A stretch of 20,015 nt of DNA, taken from an uncultured Collinsella sp. (lineage in GTDB: Bacteria; Actinomycetota; Coriobacteriia; Coriobacteriales; Coriobacteriaceae). Position numbers and translations under genes: made by a program. The first letter of the stretch is position 1. The number at the start of each line of letters is the position of its first letter. Location: contig CAUGNQ010000038.1 of the NCBI GenBank assembly GCA_959600835.1, positions 1-20,015 on the forward strand. The letters run 5' to 3'. Below, piece by piece: positions 1 through 7,598 of this stretch. A model generated the notes under the pieces. That model was not told where the DNA came from. It searched no databases and saw only the letters and a program-made list of their open reading frames with translations.

Positions 1-96
1 TGGGATTGGTCAATCTCGGCCGACTATATTTGGCTAAATTATTCCGACGCTAACAGCGTCTCCAGACGTTTTGTGACTGCAACGATTATATGCCAG
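1..96. other. Non-coding left edge
   Basis: No coding frame with a plausible start or ribosome site is visible here. The stretch is more AT-rich than the genes. It carries two small perfect hairpins: gattg/caatc at 4-15 and gacgct/agcgtc at 46-60. On the minus strand, TATAAT at 90-85 is a perfect -10 hexamer, but no good -35 lies at the right distance. It could serve a leftward gene beyond the window or be chance. Nothing else is recognised. Confidence 0.35.
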
Positions 97-137
97 TAAT
101 AAAGTGCCGCCAGTAGTGAGGTTGCTGCTGGCGGCAC
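97..137 (-). terminator. Intrinsic terminator of the aro operon
   Basis: A perfect 10-bp stem (gtgccgccag at 104-113, ctggcggcac at 128-137) has a 14-nt loop. Read on the minus strand, it is followed at once by TTTATTA (103-97). It lies 46 nt beyond the aroQ stop codon, where the operon should end. The outer arms (92-100 and 142-150) are also nearly complementary, so the full structure could be a longer imperfect hairpin. The plus-strand side lacks a T-run, which favours leftward termination. Confidence 0.75.
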
Positions 138-183
138 TGGCATTATTGGCGTGCGAATCGCGTTGATGGATTTGCTCGCGAGG

Positions 184-621
184 CTACTTTTCGAGACGCT
201 CTTTCAGCAGCTCTAACGCGTGAGCGTAGCCTTGGAGGCCTTCGCCGGTGATGGTGGCGAAGCAGGCCAGGCGGGCGTAGCTCACCTGACGGAAGTCCTC
301 GCGGGTCTCGACGGCGCTGATGTGGACCTCGACGGCAGGGATGGCGACGGCCTTGAGGGCGTCGAGGATCGCGACGCTCGTGTGCGTGTATGCCGCCGGG
401 TTGATGACGATGCCGTCGACCTTCCCGTAAGCCTCCTGAATCTTGTCGACGATGCTGCCCTCGTGGTTGGACTGGAAGACCTCGACCTCGTCGAAGCCCT
501 GTGCGGCGCCCGCTTCCTGGCAGATCTGCACTAAACGGTCGTAGTTGTCGCTGCCATAGATGCCCGGCTCGCGAATGCCGAGCATGTTGAGGTTGGGGCC
601 GTTGATGACGAGTGCTTTCAT
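184..621 (-). CDS. aroQ: 3-dehydroquinate dehydratase, type II
   Basis: This enzyme removes water from 3-dehydroquinate to give 3-dehydroshikimate, the third shikimate step, in the cytoplasm. The 145-residue protein has the usual size of the type II (dodecameric) family. Visible family residues are the N-terminal NGPNLNMLG (7-15), the lid Arg17 and catalytic Tyr22 in REPGIYG, Asn74 and His80 in NPAAYTH, His100 in HIS, and Arg107. The usual HxSN is HISA here, so the conserved Asn is replaced. I chose the ATG at 621 because the family N-terminus begins there and AGGAAG precedes it by about 6 nt; the frame stays open further upstream but has no signal. It is the last gene of the operon, 64 nt after aroEK and separated from it by a strong inverted repeat, so its expression may be set apart from the genes before it. 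Confidence 0.95.
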   Translation of the reverse strand: MKALVINGPNLNMLGIREPGIYGSDNYDRLVQICQEAGAAQGFDEVEVFQSNHEGSIVDKIQEAYGKVDGIVINPAAYTHTSVAILDALKAVAIPAVEVHISAVETREDFRQVSYARLACFATITGEGLQGYAHALELLKERLEK

Positions 622-642
622 GGTTGCTTCCTTTGCGATTGG

Positions 643-683
643 AAAACCACCACAAAGTTGCCTGTCCCCTTTGTGGTGGTTTT
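643..683. repeat. Perfect 15-bp inverted repeat between aroEK and aroQ
   Basis: Positions 643-657 (aaaaccaccacaaag) and 669-683 are exact reverse complements, with an 11-nt spacer. Read with the operon, it starts 2 nt after the aroEK stop, forms a 15-bp stem with the loop GGGACAGGCAA, and ends in TTTT. It could act as a partial terminator that lowers aroQ expression, as an mRNA 3' end stabiliser, or as one copy of a dispersed palindromic element. Being symmetrical with T-runs on both sides, it could work on either strand. One copy in the window does not show it is a genomic repeat. Confidence 0.7.
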
Positions 684-685
684 GA

Positions 686-1936
686 TTAGAGAGCGGGTGG
701 GAGGGTGTCGAGGAGGGTTTGGGCGGTGTTGGCGGCGCAGTCGCGCGAGTCGATGATGTAGTCGGCCCAGGCGCGGTAGCGCGGCATGCGCTGCTCGGCC
801 AGCTTGTCGATACCATCGCGGGCGGTGATGGGGCGTCCCTTGTGGGCGAGTTCGTCGAGCTTGCGGTTGAGCATCACGATCTGGCTGTTCTGGTGCAGTA
901 GCGGGTAGTTCTCGTCGCGCGTGACCACGCCGCCGCCCGTGGAAAGCACCAGGCCGCTGCACTTGGAGATGCCGGCCAGCACCGCCGTCTCCTGCTCGCG
1001 GAAGGCCGCCTCGCCGCTCTCGACGATAAAGTCGGCGCAGGGCCTGCCCAGGCGCTCCTCGAGGGCGCGGTCCAGGTCGATGTGCTCTCGCCCCGTGAGC
1101 AGGGCAATCTGCTCGCCCACACGGGTCTTGCCCGAGCCCGGCATGCCGATCAGCGCGATGTTCTGCTCGCGGCGTGACAGGCGCTCCGTTACGTCCAGAA
1201 TGCGCTCGCGCGGAGTGACCTGGCCGGTGTAGCGCTCAACGGCTTGCGCCGCCTGGGCCACGAGCATGAGCAGACCGCCGATGTAGGGGATGCCGCGGCG
1301 CTCGGCCTCGAGCATGAGTCCCGTGCGAGCGGGGTTGTAGACAATGTCGATAACGCCTTCGAGCGCATCGAGCCCTTCGAGCGTGCAGGGGGCGTCGGGG
1401 CAGTGGGGGAACATGCCGGCGGGCGTGCAGTTGACGAGCAGTGCGGCGTCGGACTGCTGCGAGATATTGTCGTAGTTGACCTCGCTCGTGCGGCCCACGG
1501 GCACGACGGTGGCGCCCAGATCGCCGAGCACCATACTGGCCGTAGTACCCGCGCCGCCGGTGGCTCCGAGCACGAGAGCCTTCTTGCCGGCAACATCAAC
1601 CCCCAGCTCCTCGACCAGGCACTGAAAACCGAAGTAGTCGGTATTATCGCCGCGCAGGCGGCCGTCGGGCAGGCGCGTGATGGTGTTGACGTTTCCCATG
1701 CGCTCGGCGAGTGGGCTCAGCTCGTCCAGGTAGTCCATGACGGCGCGCTTGTAGGGGATGGTCACGTTGGTGCCCTCCCATTCGTCGCCTGTCATAAAGG
1801 CCTCAAGATCCTCGGGCTCGCGCTCAAATCGTACGTACTCGAGCCCCGCGAGCTCCTTGTAGATGGTCGGGGTGTAGCTGTGGCCCAGCACGCGGCCCAG
1901 CACGCCGTAGGGGCGGGTTGCGGCGGTATCGGTCAT
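686..1936 (-). CDS. aroEK: Fused shikimate dehydrogenase - shikimate kinase (AroE-AroK)
   Basis: This 416-residue bifunctional enzyme covers two consecutive steps: NADPH reduction of 3-dehydroshikimate to shikimate, then ATP-dependent phosphorylation to shikimate-3-phosphate. Residues 1 to about 250 are AroE: the substrate loop GHSYTP (18-23), catalytic Lys63 in NVTIPYK, GNVNTI, Asp100 in GDNTD, the cofactor loop GATGGAG (124-130), NCTPAGMFP and DIVYNPARTGLM. The second Ser of the usual SxS shikimate site is Thr22. Residues about 258-416 are AroK: Walker A GMPGSGKT (264-271), DLD (287-289), ESGEAAFREQE, GGG (334-336) and the lid Arg in GRPI. No stop or frame change separates the halves, and the junction is short (about 8-10 residues), so the fusion looks genuine. 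The ATG directly follows the pheA TAG with no gap, which implies coupled translation. Confidence 0.95.
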   Translation of the reverse strand: MTDTAATRPYGVLGRVLGHSYTPTIYKELAGLEYVRFEREPEDLEAFMTGDEWEGTNVTIPYKRAVMDYLDELSPLAERMGNVNTITRLPDGRLRGDNTDYFGFQCLVEELGVDVAGKKALVLGATGGAGTTASMVLGDLGATVVPVGRTSEVNYDNISQQSDAALLVNCTPAGMFPHCPDAPCTLEGLDALEGVIDIVYNPARTGLMLEAERRGIPYIGGLLMLVAQAAQAVERYTGQVTPRERILDVTERLSRREQNIALIGMPGSGKTRVGEQIALLTGREHIDLDRALEERLGRPCADFIVESGEAAFREQETAVLAGISKCSGLVLSTGGGVVTRDENYPLLHQNSQIVMLNRKLDELAHKGRPITARDGIDKLAEQRMPRYRAWADYIIDSRDCAANTAQTLLDTLPPAL

Positions 1937-3082
1937 CTAGAGCACCTCCGTGTAGCTGCCAAAGTAGGTGAAGCTCTCGCACACGTCATCGATGGAGTCG
2001 AGCAAGTCGTCGAGGGCCTTGCTACCAAAGGGGCAGTCCAGGTCAAAGTAGAACATAAACTCAAAGTCATGCCCGGGGATGGGACGGCTCTCGAGCTTGA
2101 TGAGGTTGATATTGAGCGCGTAGAAACGCTCGAGTACGCGATAGAGCGCGCCCGGCTCGTTGGCCGTGGTAATCATAAGCGAGGTGCGGTTGGCACCGGG
2201 GTAGACGCGTGGCTCGCGGCTGATGACGACAAAGCGCGTGTAGTTGTTGTCCGAGTCCTGGATGTTGGGCTCCAGCACCTCCAGGCCATAGAGTGTGGCG
2301 CAGCTGCGCGATGCGATGGCGGCAACATCGGTGCGCTCGGAGCTGGCGACCATCTCGGCCGACATGGCCGTGTTGGGGTACTTGGTGGCGTGCAGGTCGT
2401 GTGCCTCGATAAAGCCGGCGCATTGGGCAATGGCCTGGCCGTGGCTGTAGACCTCGTGCACGTCCGCAAGCTTGGTGCCGGGCTTGACGAGCAAGTTGTG
2501 GTCGATTTTGAGGCGAAGCGAGCGCACGATGTGGAAGTCGAACTGGGCGAGCAGGTCGTAGACGGCGTTGACCGAGCCGGCGGTGGAGTTCTCGATGGGC
2601 AGCACGCCAAACTCGCAGAAGCCGTCGCGCACGGCGCACATGACGCCCTCGAAGGTCTCGAAAAACGCGATGTCGGGCACGTCGAAGAGTTTGCACGCGG
2701 CGATTTGACTGTAAGCGCCCTCGACGCCCTGGCAGGCGACGGTGGCCGTTTGAGGGAAGGGCGTGTCGGAGGCTGCAGCCGTGGCGTGGGCCTTTTGCGA
2801 GACGGTGATGCCCTTGAGCTCGTTGATGTAGCGCTGCTGCTCGGCCTTGCTCATGCTCATGAGGAGACGGAACAGGGTGATGGTCTGCGCCTCGTAGCGC
2901 TCGGGCGCGCGGCTGGCGAGGTTGTTGAGCTTGGAGCGCTCACGGGCGGGGTCGAAGACGGCCTTGCCCATCTCGATTTTTGACTTGGCGACCTCGGTGG
3001 CAATGTCCATGCGCTCGACAAAGCTGTTGAGGAGCGTGGTGTCGATGCCATCGATGGCCTGGCGGATGTCAGCAAGGTCCAT
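1937..3082 (-). CDS. pheA: Chorismate mutase / prephenate dehydratase (P-protein)
   Basis: This enzyme converts chorismate to prephenate and then to phenylpyruvate, the phenylalanine branch. The 381-residue protein has three parts. An AroQ-class chorismate mutase (about 1-90) has Arg7, Arg24, Lys35, Asp44, Arg47 and Glu48, matching the E. coli active site with a constant offset of -4. The dehydratase (about 113-290) shows QGVEGAYS, PIENSTAGS, SHGQAIAQC and the catalytic Thr-Arg-Phe at 282-284. The C-terminal ACT domain (about 299-375) has GAL (311-313) and ESRP (331-334), the family's phenylalanine-binding motifs, so Phe feedback is expected. I chose the ATG at 3082, with AAAGGGG upstream and the mutase helix starting there, over the longer open frame to 3169. 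It is the only chorismate mutase visible in the window, so it must also supply TyrA with prephenate unless another exists elsewhere. Confidence 0.95.
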   Translation of the reverse strand: MDLADIRQAIDGIDTTLLNSFVERMDIATEVAKSKIEMGKAVFDPARERSKLNNLASRAPERYEAQTITLFRLLMSMSKAEQQRYINELKGITVSQKAHATAAASDTPFPQTATVACQGVEGAYSQIAACKLFDVPDIAFFETFEGVMCAVRDGFCEFGVLPIENSTAGSVNAVYDLLAQFDFHIVRSLRLKIDHNLLVKPGTKLADVHEVYSHGQAIAQCAGFIEAHDLHATKYPNTAMSAEMVASSERTDVAAIASRSCATLYGLEVLEPNIQDSDNNYTRFVVISREPRVYPGANRTSLMITTANEPGALYRVLERFYALNINLIKLESRPIPGHDFEFMFYFDLDCPFGSKALDDLLDSIDDVCESFTYFGSYTEVL

Positions 3083-3125
3083 GGAGACCCCTTTCACGTG
3101 TCGGGGGATGTTGAGGGGTGGGTAG

Positions 3126-4223
3126 TTAGCGCTGGGCGGCGTCTTCGAGGAGGGCGTCCCAGATGGCAAGGGCGGCGGCTGCCTCGGCTACGGGGACAGC
3201 TCTGGGGACGATGCAGGGATCGTGGCGGCCGTGGACCGAGAGCTCGGCATTTTCCATAGCGTCCATGTCCACCGTCTGCTGCTCGCGGCCAATGGAGGGC
3301 GTCGGCTTCACGGCCATGCGCCACATGACGGGTGCACCGGTCGAAATACCGCCCAGGATGCCGCCGGCATTATTGGACTCGACCTCGATCTTGCCGGTCT
3401 CGGCATCGATGCGATACGGGTCGTTGTTCTCGCTGCCGCGCATGGCGGCCACGGCAAAGCCCATGCCAAACTCCACGCCCTTCACGGCGGGAATGCCAAA
3501 CGCGATCTGCGCGATGCGGTTTTCAATGCCGTCGAACATGGGGTCACCGATGCCCGCGGGAAGCCCGTAGATGCCGCACTCAACGATGCCGCCGATGCTG
3601 TCGAGTTCGTCGCGCGCGGCTAGGATCTCCTCACGCATGCGGCCGGCTGCGGCGGCGTCAATGCAAGGAAGATCGTTCGTTAGGATCGCCTTGCGGTCGG
3701 CCTCGCGATAGACCATATCGTCCATCGGCAGGTCGGAGATGCCGCCGATCTGCGCGACGTGCGCCATCACGTTAATGCCGCGGGCCTCGAGTGCCTGCAG
3801 CGCAATGCCGCCGGCGATACACAGGGGTGCCGTCAGGCGGCCGGAGAAATGCCCGCCACCAGCGACATCGTGCATGTTGTGATACTTCACGCGCGCCGGA
3901 AAATCCGCGTGTCCGGGGCGGGGCTTGCGGCGCAGCTCGGAATAGTCCTTTGAGCGCGTGTTGGTGTTCTCGATAATCGCGGCGATGGGTGCTCCCGTGG
4001 AATGTCCATCGACCACACCGGCGATGATGTGGGCGGCGTCGGCCTCGCGGCGTTTGGTCGCGGTCTCGTCGCGACCGGGGGCACGACGGTCAAGGAAGGC
4101 CTGCAGCCGCTCCTGGTCAACAGCGATGCCCGCCGCGATGCCATCGAGGGAGCAGCCGATGGCGGGGGAGTGCGACTGGCCGAAGATGCTTAAGTGCAAG
4201 ACGTTGCCAAAGGTCGAGGACAT
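3126..4223 (-). CDS. aroC: Chorismate synthase
   Basis: This enzyme makes chorismate from EPSP by 1,4-elimination of phosphate and needs reduced FMN; it is the seventh shikimate step. The 365-residue length is normal. Visible signatures are GQSHSPAIGC near the N-terminus (His18), RRAPGR, RPGHADFP (His105), GGGHFSGRLTAP and GRHDPCIVPRAVP (from 332). The GGGHFSGRLTAP form is the one I associate with Clostridia-type enzymes. The ATG at 4223 is set by GAGGAGG about 6 nt upstream. That ribosome site lies inside the last codons of aroA (its terminal Glu-Glu-Glu), and the aroA stop is 1 nt before this start, so translation is probably coupled. The frame continues upstream to 4310 inside aroA with no start signal. 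Confidence 0.96.
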   Translation of the reverse strand: MSSTFGNVLHLSIFGQSHSPAIGCSLDGIAAGIAVDQERLQAFLDRRAPGRDETATKRREADAAHIIAGVVDGHSTGAPIAAIIENTNTRSKDYSELRRKPRPGHADFPARVKYHNMHDVAGGGHFSGRLTAPLCIAGGIALQALEARGINVMAHVAQIGGISDLPMDDMVYREADRKAILTNDLPCIDAAAAGRMREEILAARDELDSIGGIVECGIYGLPAGIGDPMFDGIENRIAQIAFGIPAVKGVEFGMGFAVAAMRGSENNDPYRIDAETGKIEVESNNAGGILGGISTGAPVMWRMAVKPTPSIGREQQTVDMDAMENAELSVHGRHDPCIVPRAVPVAEAAAALAIWDALLEDAAQR

Positions 4224-4224
4224 G

Positions 4225-5544
4225 CTATTCCTCCTCGAGTGTGACCTTGCCGCCCAGCAGGCGGTAGTGGTCGAAGAAATCGGGATAGGACTTGTTGACG
4301 GCCTCGGCACCGTGGATCACGACCTCGCCGGTGGCGCGGCTCGCGGCGATAGCGGCCATCATGGCGATGCGATGGTCGTTGTGCGAATCGACCTCGCCGC
4401 CGGTAAAGGCGTCGACGCCCTTGATGATGAGGTCGTCGCCGGCAATGCGCACCTGCGCGCCCAGCGCGGTGAGCTCGCGGGTGGTGGTGACCAAGCGGTC
4501 GGATTCCTTGATGCGCAGACGGGCACAATCGCGGATAAAGGTGCGGCCCTGTGCCAGCGAGGCCACGGCCGAGATGACGGGCACCAGGTCCGGAATGTCG
4601 TGGGCACTCATCTCAAAGCCGGCGAGCTTGTCGGACTGCACGGTGGCGGCGTTGGTGGAGCGCACGATGCGGGCGCCAAAGCGCGAAAGCGCGGCAAGCA
4701 CGTTACGGTCGCCCTGTGCGGAGCTTAGCGACACGCCCTCGACGGTGATTGGGTCGGTACCGATGGCGCCGGCGCACAGCCAAAAGGCGGCGTTGGACCA
4801 GTCGCCCTCGACGGCCACGCTGCCGGGCGTGCGGTACGAGCCACTGCTCACGCGGAAGTTCGTGACCTCGGGCTGGCCGTCCTTGGCCGGAATGCGCTCG
4901 ACGTTGACCTCGACGCCAAAGGCCTTCATGGCCTGTATCGTCAGGTTGATGTAGGGGCGGCTCTCGATGAGGCCGGTTACCTGCACGCAGGAGGGCTGGG
5001 CCAGCAGCGGGGCTGCCAGCAGCAGGCCCGAGATGTACTGCGAGCTCACGTTGCCCGGAAGCACAAAGGTGCCCGGGCGCATGCGGCCACTCGTCTTGAG
5101 CGGAAAACCGCCCAGACCCTGTAGGTCGCAGCCGGCGGCGATGATCTCGTCCGAGAGCGGGGAGAGCGGGCGGGCGCCCAAGCGCCCCTGACCCACAAAA
5201 GTTGCTTCTGCGCCCAGCGCGCAGGCGACGGGCAACGTAAAGCGGAGCGTGGATCCACTTTCACCGCAGTCAAGCGTGCTGCCGGCAAGGGCCTTGAGCA
5301 GGCCAAACTCAACACTCTTCATGGTGGGGTGGACCTGGAAGCCGTCCTCGACGGTCTCGATGCGAGCACCCAGGGCCGTAAGGCAGCGCACCGTGGCCTC
5401 GATGTCGGCGCAGGTGGTGTTGCAGGTGACGTGTGTCTCGCCGTTGGCAAGCGCAGCGCAGATGATCAGGCGATGCGCCATCGACTTTGACGCGATGGCG
5501 GGAACGGTGCCCTTGAGCGGGGACGGGGTGATGCGGGCTAGCAT
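4225..5544 (-). CDS. aroA: 3-phosphoshikimate 1-carboxyvinyltransferase (EPSP synthase)
   Basis: This enzyme joins PEP to shikimate-3-phosphate to give EPSP, the sixth shikimate step and the glyphosate target. The 439-residue protein shows KSMAHR (20-25), the PEP loop GESGSTLR (94-101), SSQY (167-170), the catalytic region HDIPDLVP (315-322), RLRIKESDRL (342-351), NDHRIAMM (389-396) and KSYPDF (418-423). The PEP/glyphosate loop differs from the E. coli GNAGTAMRP form: the glycine equivalent to G96 is kept, T97 aligns with Ser and P101 with Phe. Glyphosate sensitivity cannot be read from this alone. The ATG at 5544 overlaps the end of aroB by 7 nt, so the two are likely translated together. 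Confidence 0.96.
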   Translation of the reverse strand: MLARITPSPLKGTVPAIASKSMAHRLIICAALANGETHVTCNTTCADIEATVRCLTALGARIETVEDGFQVHPTMKSVEFGLLKALAGSTLDCGESGSTLRFTLPVACALGAEATFVGQGRLGARPLSPLSDEIIAAGCDLQGLGGFPLKTSGRMRPGTFVLPGNVSSQYISGLLLAAPLLAQPSCVQVTGLIESRPYINLTIQAMKAFGVEVNVERIPAKDGQPEVTNFRVSSGSYRTPGSVAVEGDWSNAAFWLCAGAIGTDPITVEGVSLSSAQGDRNVLAALSRFGARIVRSTNAATVQSDKLAGFEMSAHDIPDLVPVISAVASLAQGRTFIRDCARLRIKESDRLVTTTRELTALGAQVRIAGDDLIIKGVDAFTGGEVDSHNDHRIAMMAAIAASRATGEVVIHGAEAVNKSYPDFFDHYRLLGGKVTLEEE

Positions 5545-6644
5545 GCGGATGCGTCTCCCTTCTGGCCGAGGCCCTCGGCAATGAGTTCGTGGAAAGTGGA
5601 AAGCGGTGTGCGGTCGATGCTGCAGCGGCCAATGCCGTGCGGAATCACTAGATCGATGGTGTCACCCGCGCGCTTCTTGTCGTGGAGCGCCTCGGCAAAG
5701 ACGGTATCGGCATCTAGGTCGCAGCGGGTCTTGAGGCCATGGCGGGCGCAGAGTTCCTCAATACGATCGGGCAGTGCAGCATCGCAAATGCCGTGCAGGG
5801 CCGCGGCGCGCGTGATGATGCCCATGCCGATTGAAACGCAGTTGCCGTGTCCGAGCTCAAAGTGCTCGCAGGCCTCGACGGCGTGCCCGGCGCTGTGTCC
5901 AAAATTGAGGAGCTTGCGCTGGTTGGTTTCGCGCTCGTCGGCGACGACCACGGCGCGCTTGATGTCGATGTTGCGGGCGATGATGAGTGCTACGCGGGCC
6001 ACATCGCGGTTGAGCAGCTCCAGCGTGAGCGGGGTCTTCTCCAGCTCGGCGAAAAGCTCCGGGTCGGCGATCACGGCGTGCTTGACGACCTCGCCGCAGC
6101 CGTCGGCGAACTGCTCGGGCGTGAGTGTGGCCAGACACCCCACGTCGGCGATAACCACGCTCGGCTGCCAAAAGGCGCCGGCCAAGTTCTTGCCGGCAGC
6201 CAGATCGATGGCGGTCTTGCCTCCCACCGACGAATCCACCATGGCGAGCAGGCTCGTTGGGATCTGCACAAACTTGCAGCCGCGCATGTAGGTGGCGGCC
6301 ACAAAGCCCGCCACGTCGCCCACGACGCCGCCGCCGAGTGCCACGATCACGTCGGAGCGCGAAAGCTCGTGCTCGGCCACAAACTCCAAAATGGCAACAT
6401 AGGTTTCGGCGCGCTTATGGGCCTCGCCGGCCTCGAAGGTGCAGATGCTCACCTCGTAGCCTGACGCCTCCAGGCTCTGCTTAACGGGCATCTGGTAGAG
6501 CGGGCCCACGTTGGTGTCCGTCACGATGACGGCCTTGGTGCCGCCGGCAGTGGCACGCACGAGCGGTCCCGCCTGCTCCAGCAAAAACGTGCCAACATGC
6601 ACCTGGTAGGGGCGTGCGGTGTCGATATCGATAGTAATCGCCAT
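5538..6644 (-). CDS. aroB: 3-dehydroquinate synthase
   Basis: This enzyme cyclises DAHP to 3-dehydroquinate using NAD+ and a divalent metal, the second shikimate step. The 368-residue length is typical. Seen are the NAD loop GGGVVGDVAGF (104-114), the family signature VDSSVGGKTA (136-145), and probable metal ligands Glu185 in GCGEVVKH, His250 in NFGHSAGH and His266 in LGHGN. The ATG at 6644 is preceded by AAAGGA about 9 nt upstream. It lies 36 nt after tyrA, the second largest coding gap before pheA, and its 3' end overlaps aroA. Confidence 0.96.
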   Translation of the reverse strand: MAITIDIDTARPYQVHVGTFLLEQAGPLVRATAGGTKAVIVTDTNVGPLYQMPVKQSLEASGYEVSICTFEAGEAHKRAETYVAILEFVAEHELSRSDVIVALGGGVVGDVAGFVAATYMRGCKFVQIPTSLLAMVDSSVGGKTAIDLAAGKNLAGAFWQPSVVIADVGCLATLTPEQFADGCGEVVKHAVIADPELFAELEKTPLTLELLNRDVARVALIIARNIDIKRAVVVADERETNQRKLLNFGHSAGHAVEACEHFELGHGNCVSIGMGIITRAAALHGICDAALPDRIEELCARHGLKTRCDLDADTVFAEALHDKKRAGDTIDLVIPHGIGRCSIDRTPLSTFHELIAEGLGQKGDASAC

Positions 6645-6680
6645 AAGCTTCGGTCCTTTCGACCTGGCGTGATGGGTGGT

Positions 6681-7595
6681 CTAGTGGGAGGCCTCGTCGT
6701 CGAGCGCGCGCTTAATGCGGTCGCCCTCGGCAAGGAGATTCTCCAGATAGCGCTGGTCGCGGTCCTTAAGGGCGCGGCTGTAGGCGCCAAGCGATTCGAT
6801 CAGATGGTCGATCTCGAAGGCGAGCGCATCGGCGTCGTCGATCATGAGCTCGGACCACATCTGCGGGTTGAGGTGCGCCACGCGGGTGAGATCGCGGTAG
6901 CTACCGGCCGAAAAGCCGTGGTGGACCTGGGCAGTGGGGCTTTTGACGTAGGCGTTGGATACCACGTGCGCGAGCTGGCTCGTAAAGGCGATGACGCGGT
7001 CGTGCTCGGCGGCGCTGGTCACGCTGAACTTGCCAAAGCCCAGGGGGCGCACCATCTCGCGCACCTGTCCTAAGAGCTCGAGTTTAAGGGCGTCGTCTAC
7101 CGCGGGCGGAACGAGCACGAGCGGTGCGCCCTGGAACAGGTCGGAGCGGGAGTGCGCATAGCCCGAAAACTGGGTGCCCGCCATGGGGTGTGCGCCCACG
7201 AAGTAAAAGCCGTGCTCTCGCGCGAGCTCAAAGGCCCGCTCGCACACAATGCCCTTGACGCCCACCGTGTCGATCACCACGGGGCCCATGATGGCATCGG
7301 TGTCGGTGGCGTCGGCGAGTGCCTGGGCATGCGCCTCGAGCCACTCGATGCAGGCTTCGGGGTAGCAAGCCAGCACGATGATGTCGCATTCGCCGAGCGT
7401 CTCGTCGTTGAGTTCTCCGGCAACGGTGCCCATGCTGGCGGCAGTCATGACATCGTCATCGGGGTCCCAGGCCAGCACGCGGACGCCCGCCTGCGCATAG
7501 CCGCGGGCAAAGCTGCCGCCGATGAGGCCCAGACCCACAATGCCGGCGCACTTGGGGCCGCCCTGGTTAACGCGCGCGTTTCTCACCGTACCCAT
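6681..7595 (-). CDS. tyrA: Prephenate dehydrogenase
   Basis: This enzyme oxidatively decarboxylates prephenate to 4-hydroxyphenylpyruvate, the tyrosine branch. The 304-residue protein has an N-terminal Rossmann motif GLGLIGGS (21-28), then VIDTVGVKG, the active-site GAHPMAGTQFSG (134-145, His136), SQLAHVVSNA (206-215) and YRDLTR (233-238). There is no chorismate mutase part and no C-terminal ACT domain, so direct tyrosine feedback through an ACT domain is not expected. The ATG at 7595 lies 3 nt after the aroF stop, with GGAG placed 6 nt upstream inside the end of aroF. An arogenate-preferring enzyme of the same family cannot be excluded from sequence alone. Confidence 0.93.
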   Translation of the reverse strand: MGTVRNARVNQGGPKCAGIVGLGLIGGSFARGYAQAGVRVLAWDPDDDVMTAASMGTVAGELNDETLGECDIIVLACYPEACIEWLEAHAQALADATDTDAIMGPVVIDTVGVKGIVCERAFELAREHGFYFVGAHPMAGTQFSGYAHSRSDLFQGAPLVLVPPAVDDALKLELLGQVREMVRPLGFGKFSVTSAAEHDRVIAFTSQLAHVVSNAYVKSPTAQVHHGFSAGSYRDLTRVAHLNPQMWSELMIDDADALAFEIDHLIESLGAYSRALKDRDQRYLENLLAEGDRIKRALDDEASH

Positions 7596-7598
7596 GGG

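Noticed and set aside
1244..2983. A 579-codon open frame on the plus strand opposite aroEK and pheA
   Set aside because: It mirrors two confident genes in high-GC DNA, has no ribosome site and its translation shows no fold or family; it is an antisense artefact of codon bias.
3083..3169. Longer PheA starting at 3169
   Set aside because: The extra residues are Pro-rich and overlap the aroC end; the start at 3082 has a good ribosome site and the chorismate mutase helix.
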